A stretch of DNA of 64,000 bases from Balamuthia mandrillaris (lineage: Eukaryota; Discosea; Longamoebia; Balamuthiidae). The notes beneath the pieces were generated by a model that did no database searches, had not been told where the DNA came from, and saw only the letters and a list, made by a program, of their open reading frames with translations. Below, one piece after another: positions 11,987 through 22,600 of this stretch. A program made the position numbers and the translations under genes. The stretch covers positions 57,124 through 121,123 of the forward strand of contig JAVKOQ010000167.1 in the NCBI GenBank assembly GCA_031835245.1, read 5' to 3'. How positions within the stretch are numbered: position 1 is the first letter of the stretch; the number at the start of each line of letters is the position of its first letter.

Positions 11987-13463
11987 GCGAGAGAGAGCGA
12001 GAGAGAGCGAAGGTGTACCAATAACGCTCATCATTGGTGTGGAGAGACCCCAGTGGTGAAACTTGTAAAAATTGATGACTCCTTTTAGTTCCTGTTGAAA
12101 GAAATAAGAATAATAAACCCTTTGTATGTAACAGAGATGTTAAGGGTAACCCACGTGACCAGCCGCTGACCAGCAAAGAATGCACGAGAGAACAAGAGCA
12201 GGAGAGAGAAGAGAGCAGGCTGTCAGATCAACGAATAATTAATAGACAAGGAGGAAAGCATCTACCTTTCATTGCCCACTCATCACCACCATAAAGATTG
12301 TGGGTGTCCGTTGCTGCACCAAAAAGAAACTATTAGTTTTACAGTAAATTCACCATCACAGAAATTACGACACTGTCGTACCAAACTTAAAGAGCATTCC
12401 GGAGTAAACGTACTATCATTGAACATGGATTTAGAAACGTAAGGAACAACTAGAAGGAACGAGATAAGAGTACCTTGTCTCCACCAGCATAGCCTCCAAC
12501 AGCAATTGGCCGTATTGTTTTCTTTTCGTACGGAATGAAGGCCTCTGAAGATTGGACGCTAAGAAAGGATACGAGAGGAGAGGGCGGGAAGGAAAGAGGG
12601 AAGTACCTTCAATAATAATGGCGCCGTAGGTCTTGGCGGCATGGTTAAAGTCTTCTGCTAAGTCTTTGAGTGCTTTATACCGTCTAAATAGCCTACGAGT
12701 TGTGCCGATTGTACCGTGATTCCTTCGCGAACTGGCAGCCGTTATTCCTTGCCTTGGTTTTGGCCGTAAATTGGTAGGCCGGAAGGATAAGGCTATAGCT
12801 TGGTCATCCCCGCTTGAATTGGTAGTTAGCATGCTGTCTCGAGCGAGCAAGCCTTCTGATGTGCTCTTCCAAAGCATTCTTTGGAATGCTTCGTTCCATT
12901 CTCGAGAGTGTCCACGTTCTATATAGCATATCAGCATAAGTATTGAGAGTCGTTAGAAGGAGAGAGGCTAATATACCTGAGCTGCTTGCAACCGTGCGTT
13001 GAACTTGGGCCTTCTTTGTGTGCTCCAACTCAACGAAGAGCCTAGCCGCCAGCTCTTGAACTTTAGCCAGCTGCTCGAATTGAGCACTACTGATTTGAAC
13101 CATCGGTGCGCTACTAGGATCCGACCCATAGATTTTTCTTTTGCCTTTGCTTTTTTTCTCGCTCTTCGACTTAGCTTCCTCTTTTTTGAGTTGGCGAAAT
13201 GCAGCACCATAACGCTGTACCACTTCTTCAAGATCGTGATTGAGAGCGGTAATAGTATCATGACCTTCTGAATGTTTTACATTCTTAGCTCCTTTGAACA
13301 TTTGGCTGCTTGTCTTTGCGCTCTGGGAAGTGTTGTTGTGAGGTACGCTGCTATCCATCTCAGGTTCTTTTTCCGTCTGGTCTTCTTCCTCTTCTTCCTC
13401 TGATGAATCAAACGTGGATGAGCTCTCCGAAGAATCCACTATTAATAACGCTATTATGTTAAT

Positions 13464-13494
<31 letters not shown>

Positions 13495-14899
13495 TACAAT
13501 CTGCTTCGTCCTCTTCATGACCTTGTATGGATAAATCAAGTTCTCCATCATTTGAGTTTCTGTCTTCTTCCTCCTCGTCGTCCTCTTCCTGAAGAATGTT
13601 GAGTTGCTGCTTAACCCAGTGACTAGTGGCGTCACTATTAGGCAAGGCCTGCGAAAAAACTGTACTAGTGCTTCTTCCAGCGGAGGCAGAGCGTGGGCTT
13701 GAAGTATCTTTCTCTCCTATTTTGTTCTCCGATCGGACTTCTTGCGTTTTTTCCTCTTCGTCAACTCTGTTGTCACTAGTTAGGTCTATATCGGTGAGGA
13801 AGTACGCTGCTGCTGTGGTGGTGTCTTCTCGATGGGTTCGTTTTTGCCATTCTGATGTTATTTGTTCTTTCTTCTCCATAGGAAGGTTCAGTGGCAACTT
13901 CCATTCCTCCTCATATGCCTCCCCAGAGCTAGAACCAGAGCTATCATTTTAGCATCACAGTCAGAGACATGTATATTCCCTTTCTTCTCGCGTTTGTGTA
14001 CTGTTCTGGCTTTGCTCTCTGTTCCTCCCTCTTTCTCTTTCTCTTTCTCTCTCCTAACAGCACAAACAAAACGAACCTGGCAAGCAAGCTGTCGCTGCTG
14101 ATGCTCTTGTCCAACTCGCAAAACATAAAGCGGCGTTTATGCTTCTGCACACGGCGCACCCAATGGACTCCGTCCTCATCCTGCTTGTGCTTTTCGTGTT
14201 TATCACCTTTGACTACCGAACGTTGCTGTTGCAGAGGTTGGGTTGTCTCCGTAACATGCAAGCCAAACATGTGGTTGAGGTCTCGGCGAGCAGGGCGAGA
14301 GGTGAACTGCCGAAGGCTAGCTGGTGGCGTTACCGGCGGAGTTCTTGGAGGAGAAGGAAAGTGGTAGGGCAGACAGGCCTGGTTTAATGGCGTCAACCCT
14401 ACATGGGCTACCACCGCTAACTCTTCCTCATCTTCATCATATTGTGGTTTCCCGTGTGCAACTTCTTCTTGTTTAAGGGCTGGGCTGAATGACACGCGTT
14501 GTTTGCCTTGCAGTTTCGTCTTTGCAGCTGCTGTCTGTTCTTCTTCCTCTTCTTTCTTGTGCTCCTCCACCACTGCTGTCGCAGGTTTTGGGGCTGGACG
14601 TTTTGGCGAGGCGGAAGGGGACCCCGTTGAAGGCTCTTTGGCCTTCACCAGGCCCACCAGAAAGGGCAGGTTCAGAATGGACGGCTTTCTTCTCCGCTTC
14701 TTCCTCCTGGTCAGGGAGCGTTTCACAAAGTCTTGCCGACCCCACAACACCACGACTCAAGTCAGAACAAAAGGGGTTTTAAAAAAAAAAATACACCGCG
14801 GCCAGGTGTGGTGCAATGAAGAAAAAGCCAACCTTTGTCAAGATAAATATTGTCGGCCAGGAGGGAGGCCCCTTGGCTGTCCTCCTCCTCCGCCTCCAT
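6858..14899 (-). CDS. CLU-domain protein with eIF3p135/TPR-like region and C-terminal leucine-rich repeats
   Basis: This long multi-exon gene encodes a CLU-family protein. The first exon starts MEAEEEDSQGASLLADN at 14899. It is followed by a low-complexity acidic/basic region (about 14750-13000). The CLU domain spans about 12900-11260, with REWNEAFQRMLW, DFNHAAKTYGAIIIEG, HRGFRLLAMSLLP, LVYGSSNSGRTV, EGHIGLDGRFY and RLLRPEFVANYPLPLSSDAF. The following eIF3p135-like region has HRRGINARLLGMVRHHARN and KALLLTEMVCRVVKNLLRAQ. The exon from about 10047 starts a TPR-like segment (LLRLAIGKFEKAIQSNPGD). The 3' exons encode cysteine-containing leucine-rich repeats (LTYLSLVKCVGITDKGLDTL) of the AMN1/F-box-LRR type and end ...LLSLRTESLW. 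CLU proteins govern mitochondrial distribution and bind mRNAs; LRRs are not part of the usual architecture. The fusion depends on the intron at 10047-10484 being correctly inferred. Confidence 0.75.
10080..10449. repeat. Long (AAAC)n tetranucleotide repeat inside an intron
   Basis: About 90 units of AAAC (GTTT on the sense strand) fill the intron between the eIF3p135-like and TPR-like exons of the CLU gene. One CACAAACAACAAAC imperfection occurs near 10303 and a poly-A slip near 10415. A GTACGTG donor (sense) lies at about 10484 and a TTCCCAG acceptor at about 10047. Reading through it gives an artificial (VCLF)n or (KQTN)n peptide. Confidence 0.95.
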
Positions 14900-15089
14900 C
14901 TCTTGTTGTTGCTCCTTCTCTCTGTTGCGGCCGTTACTCCTCCCTTTTCACGACGACGCGGTAGATAACCATGTCGTCCTGAAGAACTCAGTTTCTTCTT
15001 TCTTTCTTTTCTTCTCTGTTGTTACGCGCCCCCAAACAAAGAGAAGAAAAGAAGAAGGGCTGGCTCTGGCTCTGGGAGACTTGGCGGAG
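14900..15089. promoter_or_regulatory. Shared divergent promoter region of CLU-LRR and FKBP genes
   Basis: The start codons of the minus-strand CLU gene (14899) and the plus-strand FKBP gene (15090) are only 190 bases apart. The interval must hold both promoters and 5' leaders. No clear TATA element is visible. Confidence 0.45.
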
Positions 15090-15278
15090 ATGGCGTTTTG
15101 GGGTACGTGCCCGCTTTGTGAACCGTGCAACTGTTTGCGAACTTCATGTTTGCGGGCCATCGCGAAATAACAACACTAACAACTGCACACAGGATTGGAG
15201 TTGCAACCGGGCAAAGAGACCACTATCACTCTTCCTCACGACCTACACCTCACTCAGGTAGCTTTCCCTCTCTTCCCC

Positions 15279-15313
<35 letters not shown>

Positions 15314-16734
15314 CTTTCTTCATAGATTAAACTTGTTAAAAAGGCGTCCTTGGGAGAGGATCAAGCGTCCGGCAAGACAAACAAACACAACGCAGCAGCA
15401 GCAAGCAAGCAGCGGCATGTGGTGACAGCGTCGCTCCGCAACGAGGAGCAGTCCCAGCAAAGCGAGTTCGTGATCGCGAACCTGCGTCCGGAGCTGTCTG
15501 AGCAAGCCACCCTCAACTTGTTCTTTCCGCGTGACCAACCGATCGCTTTTCGCGCCAAGGGCTCCTCCTCCGTGCACTTGTTGGGTGTCTTGAAAGAGGG
15601 CTCCTCTTCCGCCTCCACTCCTACTTCTTCTACCACTACCACTGCTGCTGCTTCCAGCAACAGCAGCAGCAGCAGCAAGAAGACAGCAGCCACAACCAAC
15701 GGAGCCGCCAATAACAACAAACGCAAAAGGAGTGCGGCGGAAGTGGATCAACCACAACAGCAGCAGCAAGAGGCAGCTGCCACATCGGAAGCCTCTTCTT
15801 CTCAACAACCAAAGAAGAAGAAGAGAAACAAGAAAAAGAGCGCTGCGCAACAGCAACAAGCTGCAACAACAGAGACCTCTAAGCAAAAGGACACCGAAGC
15901 GGAGGAAGAGCAGGAAAAGGAAGAAACGAAGAAGGCGCCAACCAAAAGCAAAGTACAGACCAAAACGGCCAGCAGCAGCAATGGCAAGGCCAAAGTTGAT
16001 GACCCTGAACTCAAGAAAGTGCTGCAGATACCAACCAAAGACCAGATTAAAAAGTGAAGATAACCTTCTCTTCCTATCTCTTTACCGTTCCATTCTTCTC
16101 ACGTACTCTATTTCTTTTGGCTTTGTGATATCACTCACAGGAGCGGCAACACGAAGAAAATGGCGGGCGGCCTTATCTACGAGGATATAGTGATAGGCAC
16201 TGGCAAGCAAGTACAGCAGGGCAAACGGGTACATACTGTGATATCCCTTCTCAGCTTCTCGCTCTTCTTATTGCTGTGTGTTGTGGCCATTCCTTACTGA
16301 CGATCCAAACCACCACGTAAAAACAGGTAAGCGTCCACTACAAAGGTTATCTCACAAACGGCAAGTCATTCGATGCTTCTGGTGGCAACAAACCCTTTAT
16401 CTTCCGTTTAGGTTTGGTCTTTTCTTCTTTTTTTAAAAAAACCAAAAAAGCTTTGTTTGTATGTCTGGACTAAATGGATGGTTGAACGTTGCAAAGGGCT
16501 TGGCCAAGTCATCAAAGGGTGGGATAAAGGTATTCTGGGCATGCGAGTCGGCGGTCGTCGCAAGCTCGTCATTCCTCCTCAAATGGGTATCTCTCCTCTT
16601 CTCTTCTCTTCTTTCTTTTGCTTGAGTGTGCTCTAACGGCAACGACGAGTACAGGATATGGCAAACAAGGCTATGGCCCAATCCCTCCCAACTCTACTCT
16701 TCTCTTTGATATCGAGCTGGTAGATGTGTCATAG
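15090..16734 (+). CDS. Nuclear FKBP-type prolyl isomerase with nucleoplasmin-like N-terminal domain
   Basis: Seven exons can be joined: 15090-15102, 15193-15257, 15326-16053, 16141-16228, 16327-16411, 16497-16586 and 16655-16734. The N-terminus [18 protein letters not shown] and [20 protein letters not shown] form the nucleoplasmin-like fold seen in FKBP39/46, plant FKBP53 and HD2 proteins. The middle is a Ser/Gln/Lys-rich linker with acidic stretches and KRKRS and KKKKRNKKK nuclear signals. The C-terminal FKBP domain has [38 protein letters not shown] and [17 protein letters not shown], with the active-site Tyr, Phe, Asp and Trp present. Such proteins act as histone chaperones and prolyl isomerases on chromatin. 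A (CT)n tract precedes the acceptor of exon 3. The gene converges on the cullin-like gene. Confidence 0.9.
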
Positions 16735-16795
16735 GAGAGAAGGGAATACCAAACTCTCAAAGTATAAACTTAGCTTTGATGACCTTTTTACAACA

Positions 16796-16801
16796 TTTAT
16801 T
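16796..16801 (-). promoter_or_regulatory. Polyadenylation signal AATAAA of the cullin-like gene
   Basis: AATAAA on the minus strand lies about 20 bases after the stop codon at 16820-16822. It supports the early end of this cullin-like gene being genuine. Confidence 0.6.
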
Positions 16802-16819
16802 GCGTCACACAGATGACCA

Positions 16820-17475
16820 TCATCTAAGCAATACGGATTTGGCGACAGTGTCGAGCCTCGCTGCAGTGGAGGAGTGTAACAGGCTCTCTGCAATGGCTTT
16901 CTCACTTGCAACAACCTGCTCACACTATTCATGATGTTAGATGACTGACTGAGGTACAGCCAAAGCAAAAGAGCAGTAACCTTTTCTTTGTACTCGGGGC
17001 TGCCTAAGCTCAAACCTTCCTGTTTGAGCAGCCGCTCCTTTGCCTGTTTGAAGGAGTTTCTGACGTCCCGCAGATAGTGTTCCTCTAAATCTCGCTGATA
17101 AAACATCAGCTTGGCTCCTCCTACTTCCACAAACACCTTTCGACCGCCGCCACCACAACCATTAGCCTGGAGTTTGAGCAATTGAGGAGGAGAGGGAGAT
17201 CTCTTTTTACCTGAGCAGCAGCGGCTATCTGGTCTTGGGTGGAACAATCAGAGAGTGTCTTGCGGCCAGCCCTTACCTCTCTGATGGCGCCCAGTATGGT
17301 AGCACAGAGCTCCTCCGCCACTGGGTCAAACACCAGCAGCCGGAAGCTGTTCACACCCACCTCTGATAGTGACAGCAGTTGCAGCAACTTTGTGTAGTGC
17401 CGATCCTTTCTCCTCACTACATTAGACAAAAGCCGAGCTGAAAGAGAGAGCGAAGAGCAAAAGAAAGAGAACAAA

Positions 17476-17514
<39 letters not shown>

Positions 17515-18043
17515 CACGACGTAGGCAAAGATAGCAGAAAACCAGTGAAGGAGTCTTTGGAAGAGGGTCCATTGTTGCAACAAAGCAGAGAGCAAGGTAT
17601 TGCCCTTCAAGCCTCGCAAGCGTGGGGCAACGTTCTCGCGGCAGTGTCGATCCACCTTTATGCCGTAGCGCTTGTAGAGCTGGTCCGTGATGGCATGACC
17701 TCCCTCATGTGTGCACAAGTTATAGACCAACCTGCCAGACAAAAGATTCATGTTAGCCAACAACAGGGCAACAAGAGAGAGAAAGAGAGAAAGAGAGAAA
17801 GAGGGAGTGGGCTCACGTGTAAAGAGCACTGCGGATGTGGCTGGGTAGCTGAGCTTTGCGGCCATGGCTTGCCTCTGCCTCGTTGAAGCGGATGAGAGCG
17901 TCCATGTTGGCCTCCAACACCTTCCACGCCTCTTCTATGTCCACTATGTTGGTTGGTATCTGGTCATTGCCGGCGGGTGCTCCGACTTGTTCCTCCTCCT
18001 CCTCCACTTGTTTCTCTTGGCGCAGTGCCTCCTCCTCCTCCAT
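16820..18043 (-). CDS. Cullin N-terminal-repeat protein lacking the cullin-homology and NEDD8 domains
   Basis: The gene starts MEEEEALRQEKQVEEEEEQ at 18043. Exons carry IEEAWKVLEANMDALIRF, LVYNLCTHEGGHAITDQLYK, LSALLQQWTLFQRLLHWFSA, VVRRKDRHYTKLLQLLSL and VGVNSFRLLVFDPVAEEL, then MFYQRDLEEHYLRDVRNSF and QAKERLLKQEG. This follows cullin repeats 1-3 as in CUL1 through the position of CUL1 helices that hold adaptors. The last exon adds CEQVVASEKAIAESLLHSST and ends TVAKSVLLR at 16820, followed by AATAAA. A full cullin needs about 400 more residues for RBX1 binding and neddylation; none fit before the convergent FKBP gene. It may be a genuine adaptor-only cullin, a partial duplicate, or a pseudogene. 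Introns carry GA/CT tracts (17484-17510). Confidence 0.7.
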
Positions 18044-18281
18044 AGCTTAGGCTAAGTTAACAGCAAACACGCCTTTCTGTTTTTTTTGGGTCGGCAAAAA
18101 ACTCTCACCAATCAATGACAGAAGGTTGTAGGGATAAAAGTGTCTTGGTACAACGAGGCGGTATATTACCCTGTTTGTTTAGACAAAGCTAACCTGCATC
18201 CGTTTCAACATTTTCAAAATTTTCTTGGAATACACTCAAAAAAAGTAGTAGTGCAAACAAACGTGAGGAGGAGGAGGAAGG

Positions 18282-18763
18282 ATGCAAAGCGAAACAACGG
18301 GAGGTGCACCCGCTAGTAGCAGTGCAGCTGGTGGTGGCAGTGGTGGACCACTACGCCACGGGCAGATAATGCACATCCAGGAAATAGTCGAGCATCAGCA
18401 GAGGGAAGAGAGCGGTACCACCACACCAAACTCGCTACACAATCATTCCGTTAGAGTTATGGGCACGTCCGTTATCCTTCTTCCTTGTTATTCCTCCTTC
18501 TTTCGCTCTTCTCTTTCCTCATTGCTGAGGTGAGGCCCATGCATGCCCCAAAATAATAGGGTGGTGGAGTTTGACGTGGGCCGCAACAGAGCAACCTTAG
18601 AATACAATGGGTATACGCTGCCTGTGGACACCTCCCTCCTTTCTCAAATCCCCTTCCACACTGGCTCCTTGTACCAACTCATCGGGGAGCTCCAAAATGC
18701 CCCTCCCTACACTCTTCAAGTTCGCGTTGTGCGCAATGTCGACGGTTTTTTTTCACCTCTTCG

Positions 18764-18802
<39 letters not shown>

Positions 18803-18944
18803 TCTCTCTTCTCTCTGCTCTCTCTCTTCTCTTCTCTTCCCTCGGCAGCTGACAGCATGGTGAACAGGGTTGGACACGCGACTCTACGAAGAGACACTTA
18901 AGCTAAGGAGACAATTCGAACAAGAGCAAGCCAACCGGCAGTGA
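18282..18944 (+). CDS. TEN1: TEN1-like subunit of the CST telomere-capping complex
   Basis: Three exons are inferred: about 18282-18467, about 18555-18749, and 18868-18944. The product has a Gly/Ser-rich N-terminus, then HSVRVMG joined to VVEFDVGRNRATLEYNGYTL, SLLSQIPFHTGSLYQLIGEL, TLQVRVVRNVDG, and finally DTRLYEETLKLRRQFEQEQ. This is the order of the single OB-fold of TEN1, which binds STN1 and helps replication fill-in at telomeres and stalled forks. The last intron is mostly (CT)n. The gene is compact, as expected of TEN1 (about 120-150 residues). First-intron edges are less certain. Confidence 0.7.
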
Positions 18945-19202
18945 TAATCAACCGCACACAAGCACAGCCAGCCTTATGATGCATCCTGTGGGAAGAGAAA
19001 CAGCACAAAAAGGCTACAAACAACAACACTCGGAGGAGAATGAACGAAAGCAGCCACTGGTGCACGCATGATCGCAAAGAAGGTTACGCTTGTTGTTGTG
19101 TTCCTTTAATAGATAATAGATGGGTTGTTGGAGAGATTAGCATTCTGTGGCAACGCAACCAGACCAGCGGCGTTGTGACTAGCCAGGGAGTAGTCTTCTC
19201 TC

Positions 19203-19522
19203 TTAGATCTCGGAGTAAGACTTGCTACCACCGAACAATCCCCTTATTTTGGAGAATGTGAAGACGAATCCATCCTGTTCAAAGTGCGTGGATCAGACCT
19301 TTTGCTGAGAGAGCAGAAAGAGAGCAAGAACGTACTTTGACCAAGCCGGGCAGAGATGTCCAGAACCCAACGTTGGGGATGAGATCTTTGCCGGTGGCAT
19401 TGTTCTTGAACTTTTGGTAAAGCACTCCTCCCACAAAATAGAGCAACGTTACAGAGAATAGACTTTTTGTTGATGTTTAAGCAAGAGAGCCAGAGAGTGA
19501 GAGTGAGAAAGATAGAAGGAGA

Positions 19523-19574
<52 letters not shown>

Positions 19575-20527
19575 TGCATAAAGACAAAGAATAGAGAAAG
19601 AGGTGAGGCGACAGATAGAAGCACTCTGAGTAGATACCAAATGATAAAAATCCAACCACCAGAGATAGCAGGACTCTTTTTGTGATGACCTCCACCGCCG
19701 CCGCCACCACCGCCAGGGCATACATATTGGCTGGTCCATTCAAAGTTATAAGTCAAGGGTGGGTTCTCGACAGGGTTTGCTCCTTGCAGGGACCCAACGC
19801 CTGAATCGGCTTTGCACTTGAATGACACCACAGTGTTCCTCACTTGTTGGTCTGCAGAACGTATCGGTCAACAGCATCGTAACCGCGTCAGTGTTTCAAT
19901 GATTAAGACATCTCGAACAACAACTAAGTCATTAAACCGTACCCGTTGTGGCAGTCATTAACAATTCGAATCCCTCTCCGCCTCCCTTCACTGCACAGAG
20001 AGAACAAATCAATAAGTCAGCCTTGCTTCGTGAGCAGCGGAGAAAGGTTTGGTGGGAATAAAATAGGGAGCAGTAAACAAGTGACAGGAGTGAGAGACTG
20101 TACAAGCTTGAACAGTGCTGCTTTTGAAGCCTCCACAGTCGTGAGTGTTGTTGTGAGTGTCGGTCTGACACATGCTCACGTCTTTCTTGGTCTGACATGC
20201 TGAGTGTGCTACTTCATCACAGATGCGAAAGTAAAAGATGAAGGAGCCACCGGAGGGCAAGGTTTCTGTGAATGTGCTGTCTTTGTCTCCTACCTAGGGT
20301 GCTCACGGTTGCTTTCATTAACGACTGGATCTCTTGCAAACATCTTTGGAGATGTTATTCGGTACCTTGTTTTTGAGCGTGAGGAGGTTGTACTTCTTTC
20401 CGGAGAGCTCAAACGGGCCGGAACAAGGATTCGCTGCGCCGTCGCAGGCATGGATGAAGATTGCTACAAGGCACATCAGGCCGAGGCCTAGACGCACTGA
20501 AGTAAACCCCAATCCTGTCCGCTCCAT
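19203..20527 (-). CDS. Mannose-6-phosphate-receptor-homology type I membrane protein
   Basis: The start at 20527 gives MERTGLGFTSV and a hydrophobic LGLGLMCLVAIFIHAC signal peptide. The luminal part begins NPCSGPFELSGKKYNLLTL, as in MRH domains, and later has VVSFKCKADSGVGSL and NPPLTYNFEWTSQYVCP with the spaced cysteines of the fold. A Gly/His linker is followed by the membrane segment GWIFIIW joined to LFSVTLLYFVGGVLYQKF, then NATGKDLIPNVGFWTSLPGL and DGFVFTFSKIRGLFGG, ending SKSYSEI. The LIPN-x-x-FW-x-x-LPGL-x-x-DG tail matches protist M6P receptor homologues that sort lysosomal cargo at the Golgi. A (GA)n tract fills the intron at 19527-19570. Alternative: another MRH receptor of the MRL1/ATG27 type. 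Confidence 0.7.
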
Positions 20528-20749
20528 TTGTGTGTAGCTCTGTTGCTCGGCGAGACCTCTTCTCCAACAAGGGCACTCCCACGAAAATACCAGAAAATTC
20601 CACGCGGGCAAACTGACTTTGAAATTTTCTGTCCCCAATTCTTTGCCCAACCGACGCACACAACTGATTGGTTAAACAAACTCCGTACTTTTTTTTTTGG
20701 TTATTGCGGTGTTTCGAAAGGATAAGAGATAGGACACGAGAGAGCAAGC

Positions 20750-22228
20750 TTAGCTGCTCACCCCATCGCTAAGCTCTTCTGCTTCTTCCTCTCCTTCGCT
20801 GTCACTCCATTCTTCTTCCTCTTCTTCGTTTTCTTCGTTTTCTTCGTTTTCTTCTCCTCCTTCTTTTGTTTTCTCTGCTTGATTGGATGGCCGTTGCTGT
20901 TTCTTCAGCTCTTTTCTGGCCTGCGAGAGTTCGCCCTGTTTGATGAGAGCCAGTATTTTGTCGTCCCTCTCCCTCCGCCGCTGTTCCTCTTCCTTTTCCT
21001 TCTTGGTCATAACTAAAACCAATGTGAGCGAGAGAGAGAAATGGCATTAATCACAAAAAAAGCGGGTACAAATAGCAGTACCATAACCAGGTGGCCTGAA
21101 CCGAAGGCGCAGGTTAGTCTGTTGCTGTATTTGAGATTTGATCTGGATATCTGCTCCTGTAGGGGCGCTTGGTACGTTCACTGTTTCCATTACCGTTAAC
21201 GACCGCGCAAAGGGCTTGCCTGAATCGAGCAATGGGGCGCGTATGATTAGGGCATGTCAAACAACAACCACCAAGAAAGAAAAGAGCCCGACATACCAAG
21301 CAAGAGTCGCTTTCCGCCTTTGCGGCCAAACAGGTTTAACAATTGTCGGTGTTCCTCCGGTCCTGTCACTCCCAAACTATAGCTTTTGTTCTTGTGCTCA
21401 AAAATAGTGACAGGCTTAGTGCCACCTGTGATTGTGGTGGCCAAGTCTCCATGTTGTAGTTTAGCATTACGCAGCCCACTTCCTTCAAACTGTTATTTGA
21501 GCATTTTGTTGTTAGTTTCAAGTGGGAGAAAAAGGATACAACATAAAAGAGTAAAGACAACAGAGAGCAGTGAAAAAGGTGTCACTCAGTAGGAAGGCAG
21601 TAGGTTTGAATTGTAGATTCGTCAGTAGAACACTCCGCTTAACCATTCATCCTTATGACACCAGCGAGAGAGAGAGGGCGAGAGAGATAGCAAGAGAGAC
21701 ACAGGAGAGCGGGAGAGAGAACAGATGAGAAATAGTACGTCTGATGGTGCTTTGATAAGCCATAGCTCCACCTCGTTGTTGGCAATAGCGTCATAGTCAA
21801 CCTGGGAGGTCGGAAGGCCTAACTGCACGTATCCAGGTATGGAACTGTTGCGCAAGCAAGTTCATGGTTAAGAATCGGCTTGATGGCTCCCAAAATAGTG
21901 TGGAGTAAAAGCAACCAAGTACGAACCTTACGGCTTCTTCTTGTTGAGGTTCTTTTTCCTTTTCCTTCTCCTTTTCCTCTTCTTCTTCTTCGTATTCTTC
22001 TTCCTCCTCCTCTTCCTCTTCTTCGTCAAGGGAGCTGTAGTCTTCACTGTCATCTGTCTCACTGTAGAACTCCGTTTCCTTTTCTTTGAGCTTTTGCTGG
22101 TCGTCGGCCCCGTTGGCGGCGGCCCCCTTCGCCTTTTTGCTTACCGGCGTGGCACCAACCGCTTCTTTTCCATTTGCAGCGGGGCTAGTAGTAGCCGGCC
22201 GCTTCCGTGGGGAAGCCGTTGCGGACAT
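20750..22228 (-). CDS. Acidic/basic nuclear protein, possibly RPA34-like Pol I subunit
   Basis: The gene starts MSATASPRKRPATTSPAANG at 22228. It has a run of more than thirty Glu/Asp residues in exon 1, then YVQLGLPTSQVDYDAIANN followed by EVELWLIKAPSD, then TTITGGTKPVTIFEHKNKSY with a SLGV strand, FARSLTVMETVNVPSA, and an acidic C-terminus ending AEELSDGVSS. ELWLIKAP followed by a small beta-rich segment resembles the RPA34.5/PAF49 dimerisation domain of RNA polymerase I, but similarity is short. Exons are separated at about 21860-21900, 21620-21730, 21490-21570, 21250-21300 and 21010-21070. Treat the function as tentative. Confidence 0.4.
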
Positions 22229-22600
22229 GGAGGAGGGAAAGCTGTTGGGTGGGGTGCCGTTGTTGGCTCACTTTCTTCTTCTTCTTCGTTGCTGCTTTTC
22301 TTTTTTTTTCTTTGTTTTTGCTGGCGTACCACCCCTCAGGTAGGTTAGCCTAAATGTCATCCTCTTAGGTTGCTGGATGGAAGGAGAGAAGAGAGAAGAT
22401 AGGAGAGAATGAGGAGAGAGGAGAGGAGAGAGGAGAGAGGAGAGGAGAGAGGAGAGAGAAGAGAGAAGAGAGAAGAGAGTGAAAGAGGGGGAATGTAATG
22501 TTATTTTATTTTTGATGAAGAATTTCCAGGTTTATGGCACGGTTTTCCTTGCTATGGAGAGGTCGGCGGGGGAGCTTGGACGGAAAATGCATCTATCTTT

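Noticed and set aside
15090-15160. Minus-strand start at 15160 for the CLU gene
   Set aside because: It would overlap the first FKBP exon. The ATG at 14899 splices in frame to the next exon and fits better.
22370-22500. GA-rich stretch as a gene or satellite
   Set aside because: It is irregular low-complexity sequence between the RPA34-like and VHS-GAT genes with no open product.
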